Part shown: one piece after another, positions 56,029-58,132 of the stretch
How the letters are laid out: each line of letters starts with the position of its first letter
Numbering within the stretch: the stretch's first letter is position 1
Assembly (NCBI GenBank): GCA_003611955.1
Contig: RAZE01000023.1
Location: 1 to 58,132 of the forward strand
Direction of reading: 5' to 3'
Source: a bacterium 1XD8-76
GTDB lineage: Bacteria; Bacillota; Clostridia; Lachnospirales; Lachnospiraceae
DNA: 58,132 nucleotides
The notes under the pieces: generated by a model
The model's input: the letters and a program-made list of their open reading frames with translations, nothing else
The model's database searches: none
What the model was told of the DNA's origin: nothing
Program-made: the position numbers and the translations under genes

Positions 56029-56071
56029 AAAAAAGAGCGGACCGCGCCCTACGCATGTCCACTCTTTTTTT
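56029..56071 (+). terminator. Symporter terminator
   Basis: AAAAAAGAGCGGAC and GTCCACTCTTTTTTT make a stem with one C-A mismatch around a 14-base loop, then a T run, 22 bases after the stop. Confidence 0.85.
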
Positions 56072-56111
56072 GTGATTTCCCGCTTTTTATTCCGATTCCG
56101 GGCCCCACAGA

Positions 56112-56972
56112 TCACAAAGCCGCACACAGCTGCATCACCCTGCTGACTGCCTCCGTGCCGTCCCGGATCCCCAGCTCATACACTTCCTGCAGTTTATCGC
56201 CGTTTTTCTCGATCCTGCCTATCGTGATCGGCTCCGAGGGCGCGATCAGCAGCACTCTCCCCTGCTGCTCCAATGCCTCCAGCTCCCGTACACTGTCGTT
56301 ATATTTTTCATGCCGGCGCATCAGCGCATCCGCAAACTCCCTGTGTTTTCCATAGTACAGCCGGATCATCGCCGGGGAGACCGGTTTTTTCCGGTAGCCT
56401 CTCTCCCTGGTCAGCACGACGACGAGCCTGTCATATCCCATATCGAACATCGTCTGGTACGGTATGCTGCCCGCGATATCCCCATCCAGATAGTGCCGGC
56501 CATTCCACGCCACCGGTCTCGAGACAAAAGGCATGGAGGCCGAAGCCCGCAGCGCATCCATCTGCTCAAACACACTGTCTATCTTTATATATTCCGCTCT
56601 CCCCGTCTCCAGCGAGGTGACCCCCGCATAAAAGGGGATCCCCGACCTTTTGTATGCCTCGTCGTCAAACTTATCCAGCTCCCTCGGCACCACATGGTAG
56701 GCATACTCCGTATTGACAATATTGCCCGTCCGGAGAAACGGGCCGATCCCCATATAGTTTTTATCACAGTTAAACCGCTTGTTGTAGCGGATCACACGTC
56801 CTCGCTGTCCTGACAAAAGATTCACGCCGAACACGGCCCCCGCCGAGATACCGATGACGCCGTCCACCTCTATTTTATGGTCCAGAAACACATCCAGCAC
56901 GCCGGCGGTATACATCCCGCGCATCGCGCCGCCCCCGAGTATCAGACCTGTCTTTTTGTTTTGTCTCTGCAT
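56112..56972 (-). CDS. Patatin-like phospholipase (286 aa)
   Basis: The patatin fold is clear: oxyanion loop GGGAMRGMYTAG (about residue 14), nucleophile GISAGAVFG (about residue 41) and catalytic Asp in DGDIAGS (about residue 168). It probably hydrolyses a phospholipid or fatty-acyl ester. No signal peptide is seen, so it is intracellular or membrane-associated. It is convergent with the symporter gene. Confidence 0.9.
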   Translation of the reverse strand: MQRQNKKTGLILGGGAMRGMYTAGVLDVFLDHKIEVDGVIGISAGAVFGVNLLSGQRGRVIRYNKRFNCDKNYMGIGPFLRTGNIVNTEYAYHVVPRELDKFDDEAYKRSGIPFYAGVTSLETGRAEYIKIDSVFEQMDALRASASMPFVSRPVAWNGRHYLDGDIAGSIPYQTMFDMGYDRLVVVLTRERGYRKKPVSPAMIRLYYGKHREFADALMRRHEKYNDSVRELEALEQQGRVLLIAPSEPITIGRIEKNGDKLQEVYELGIRDGTEAVSRVMQLCAAL

Positions 56973-57037
56973 TATCTTTTAACCTCTGTTATAATTTCCC
57001 GTTTGGGGGATACAATATGGATCAGGAGGACTTTGCC

Positions 57038-57100
57038 ATGGTAAAAACGGATACCATCTATTTACTACAGGAATGTGACGCCGGAGCAAAAATGGCTGCT
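57038..57100 (+). pseudogene. N-terminal fragment of a small four-helix (ferritin-like) protein
   Basis: The ATG at 57,038, eight bases after AGGAGG, reads MVKTDTIYLLQECDAGAKMA, then runs out into the antisense of mscL. This start matches a ferritin-like or DUF-type spore or gut protein I know (TDTIxLLKECDAGxKM). Only about 20 codons remain. Confidence 0.5.
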
Positions 57101-57104
57101 GTTT

Positions 57105-57512
57105 TTATAGTTCAGAGGTACAGTGAGGACATCTCACGGCGTCCAGCGCGATCTCGCTCCTACAATAAGGGCACTTCTTTGTCGTCGGCGCTGGCGCCTC
57201 CTCTTTTTTCTTTCCGATATCCATCACCCGGTTCATTGTCTTCACCAGCATAAAGATCACAAGCGCCATGATCAGGAAATAAATTACCGAACTGAGAAAC
57301 GCACCGTAATCAATATAGTTCCCCGTGCCGAACAGGTCGATCCTTCCATGCACCTCCGCACTGCCGATGCAGGCGATGATCGGCTGAATGATGTTTGTTG
57401 TGAAGGATGTCACCAGGTCGCCAAACGCAGCGCCGATAATGACGCCGACCGCCATATTCATCACATTTCCTTTCAGTGCAAAGGCTTTAAATTCCTCCAG
57501 AAATTTCTTCAT
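57105..57512 (-). CDS. mscL: Large-conductance mechanosensitive channel MscL with zinc ribbon
   Basis: The N-terminal helix and TM1 (EEFKAFALKGNVMNMAVGVI, IIGAAFGDLVTSF) and TM2 (YGAFLSSVIYFLIMALVIFM, residues about 66-90) are those of MscL, which relieves turgor during osmotic downshock. The C-terminus has a zinc ribbon (CPYCRSEI and CPHCTSEL), unlike E. coli MscL, but I have seen this in Clostridia. It stands alone. Confidence 0.95.
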   Translation of the reverse strand: MKKFLEEFKAFALKGNVMNMAVGVIIGAAFGDLVTSFTTNIIQPIIACIGSAEVHGRIDLFGTGNYIDYGAFLSSVIYFLIMALVIFMLVKTMNRVMDIGKKKEEAPAPTTKKCPYCRSEIALDAVRCPHCTSEL

Positions 57513-57596
57513 CTGTCTTCCTCCTCCGATTTATCTTTTACACCTATTATATCATTTTTCTCCGCCAAAAAAAGTCAAAAAAAGTTTTTTATTTCC

Positions 57597-57625
57597 TTTA
57601 CATTTATTACTATTCATGGTATTCT
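57597..57625 (+). promoter_or_regulatory. Promoter of the cold-shock gene
   Basis: TTTACA (57,597-57,602) and TATTCT (57,620-57,625) are 17 bases apart. The 5' leader would be about 70 bases, as is usual for cold-shock genes. Confidence 0.7.
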
Positions 57626-57701
57626 AAGAGTGTTGCTGAGTGTAGCCATTAAAATACATTCTGCACTGACAAATTAACTTTTATTTTTTGGAGGTATCAT
57701 T

Positions 57702-57902
57702 ATGAACAAAGGTACGGTAAAATGGTTTAACAACCAGAAAGGTTATGGCTTCATCTCCGATGAGAACGGTAACGATGTATTCGTACATTATTCCGGACTG
57801 AACATGGAAGGTTTCAAGTCTCTTGAAGAAGGCGCTGCGGTAGAATACGAAGTAGTTGACGGCGCAAAGGGACCTCAGGCTGTAAACGTAACCAAGTTAT
57901 AA
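57702..57902 (+). CDS. Cold-shock protein
   Basis: The 66-residue protein has RNP1-like GYGFISD (KGYGFIS) and RNP2-like DVFVHYS, with FNNQKG at the start, so it is a standard OB-fold RNA chaperone. The start follows TTTGGAGGTATC. The C-terminus is [14 protein letters not shown] as in CspA homologues. A weak hairpin with no T run follows the stop; 57,931-58,061 has no feature I recognise. Confidence 0.95.
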   Translation: MNKGTVKWFNNQKGYGFISDENGNDVFVHYSGLNMEGFKSLEEGAAVEYEVVDGAKGPQAVNVTKL

Positions 57903-58061
57903 TTCGGAAGATACGATTCTTCCCGGAATTATGCGCACCTATTAATCAGTATCACAATTAGTGCCTGTTCTTAAATATAATATAAATCAAGAAATTTTTA
58001 AATCAGAAATATCTTTATTTGCATTTATTGAGAATTTGCAATATTGTCATTACGATTAAAA

Positions 58062-58107
58062 GGGGGTGTCGCAAAATCATCAAATTAGATGATTGAGCGG
58101 CACCCCC
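58062..58107. repeat. Long nested hairpin at the window end
   Basis: GGGGGTGTCGC and GCGGCACCCCC pair over 11 bp with one G-U, and inside them ATCATC and GATGAT pair over six bp around AAATTA. Its sequence is like terminal hairpins of IS1182-type elements I know, but the element would lie outside the window. It could also be a terminator. Confidence 0.45.
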
Positions 58108-58132
58108 GCTCTAGTTCTACTAACAAAAAATC

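Overview
The window looks like a chromosomal segment of a Gram-positive, anaerobic gut-type Clostridia, most likely a Lachnospiraceae. The evidence is the gap-pgk-tpiA-gpmI-eno glycolytic set, the secG-rnr-smpB-ssrA block, a clostridial-type tmRNA tag (ANLNINADNKLALAA), strong AGGAGG ribosome binding sites, and several small-protein families I associate with Lachnospiraceae mobile DNA. Species cannot be named from the sequence alone.

Region 1 (1-about 10,068) is AT-rich and holds the tail and tail-tip genes of a prophage, all on the + strand: the end of a tape-measure gene, baseplate and tail proteins, a large fibre with a C-type-lectin-like end, a run of small accessory proteins and a glycine-rich tip protein. 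No holin, endolysin, integrase or reverse transcriptase lies in view. It abuts the 3' end of ssrA, a common integration site.

Region 2 (about 10,100-27,300) is ordinary host chromosome, nearly all on the - strand: ssrA, smpB, a short RNase R, secG, a MoxR ATPase/VWA/leucine-rich-repeat trio, eno, gpmI, a zinc-ribbon/SH3 membrane protein, a response-regulator diguanylate cyclase, tpiA, a DUF3592-like protein, pgk, gap and a PHP phosphatase. Together these encode the lower half of glycolysis plus trans-translation. The eno ribosome binding site is buried in a 21-bp hairpin, and the enolase carries two insertions.

Region 3 (about 27,400-46,300) is an accessory graveyard. It has a methyltransferase, a CAT-like acetyltransferase, a frameshifted FtsX-type permease, truncated kinases, a permease-ATPase chimera, IS256 and IS21 remnants, a serine-recombinase stump, a DUF2800 phage fragment, a GNAT toxin with a small antitoxin-like partner, and single-gene units separated by structured repeats. 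Several genes are broken by one-base changes in homopolymer runs. A second repeat pair flanks a metallo-beta-lactamase-fold/XRE-cupin module. The region ends with intact small genes: a P-loop kinase, a GNAT and a FadR-type regulator.

Region 4 (about 46,300-58,132) is host sequence again: a polytopic membrane protein, an Fe-S aldo/keto reductase, a NYN-LOTUS protein, an AlgX/DltD-like plus MBOAT acyl-transfer pair, two overlapping genes of the flagellin-accessory kind, a sodium:solute symporter, a patatin phospholipase, MscL with a zinc ribbon, and a cold-shock protein with a good promoter. The window closes on a long hairpin that may mark an insertion element outside it.
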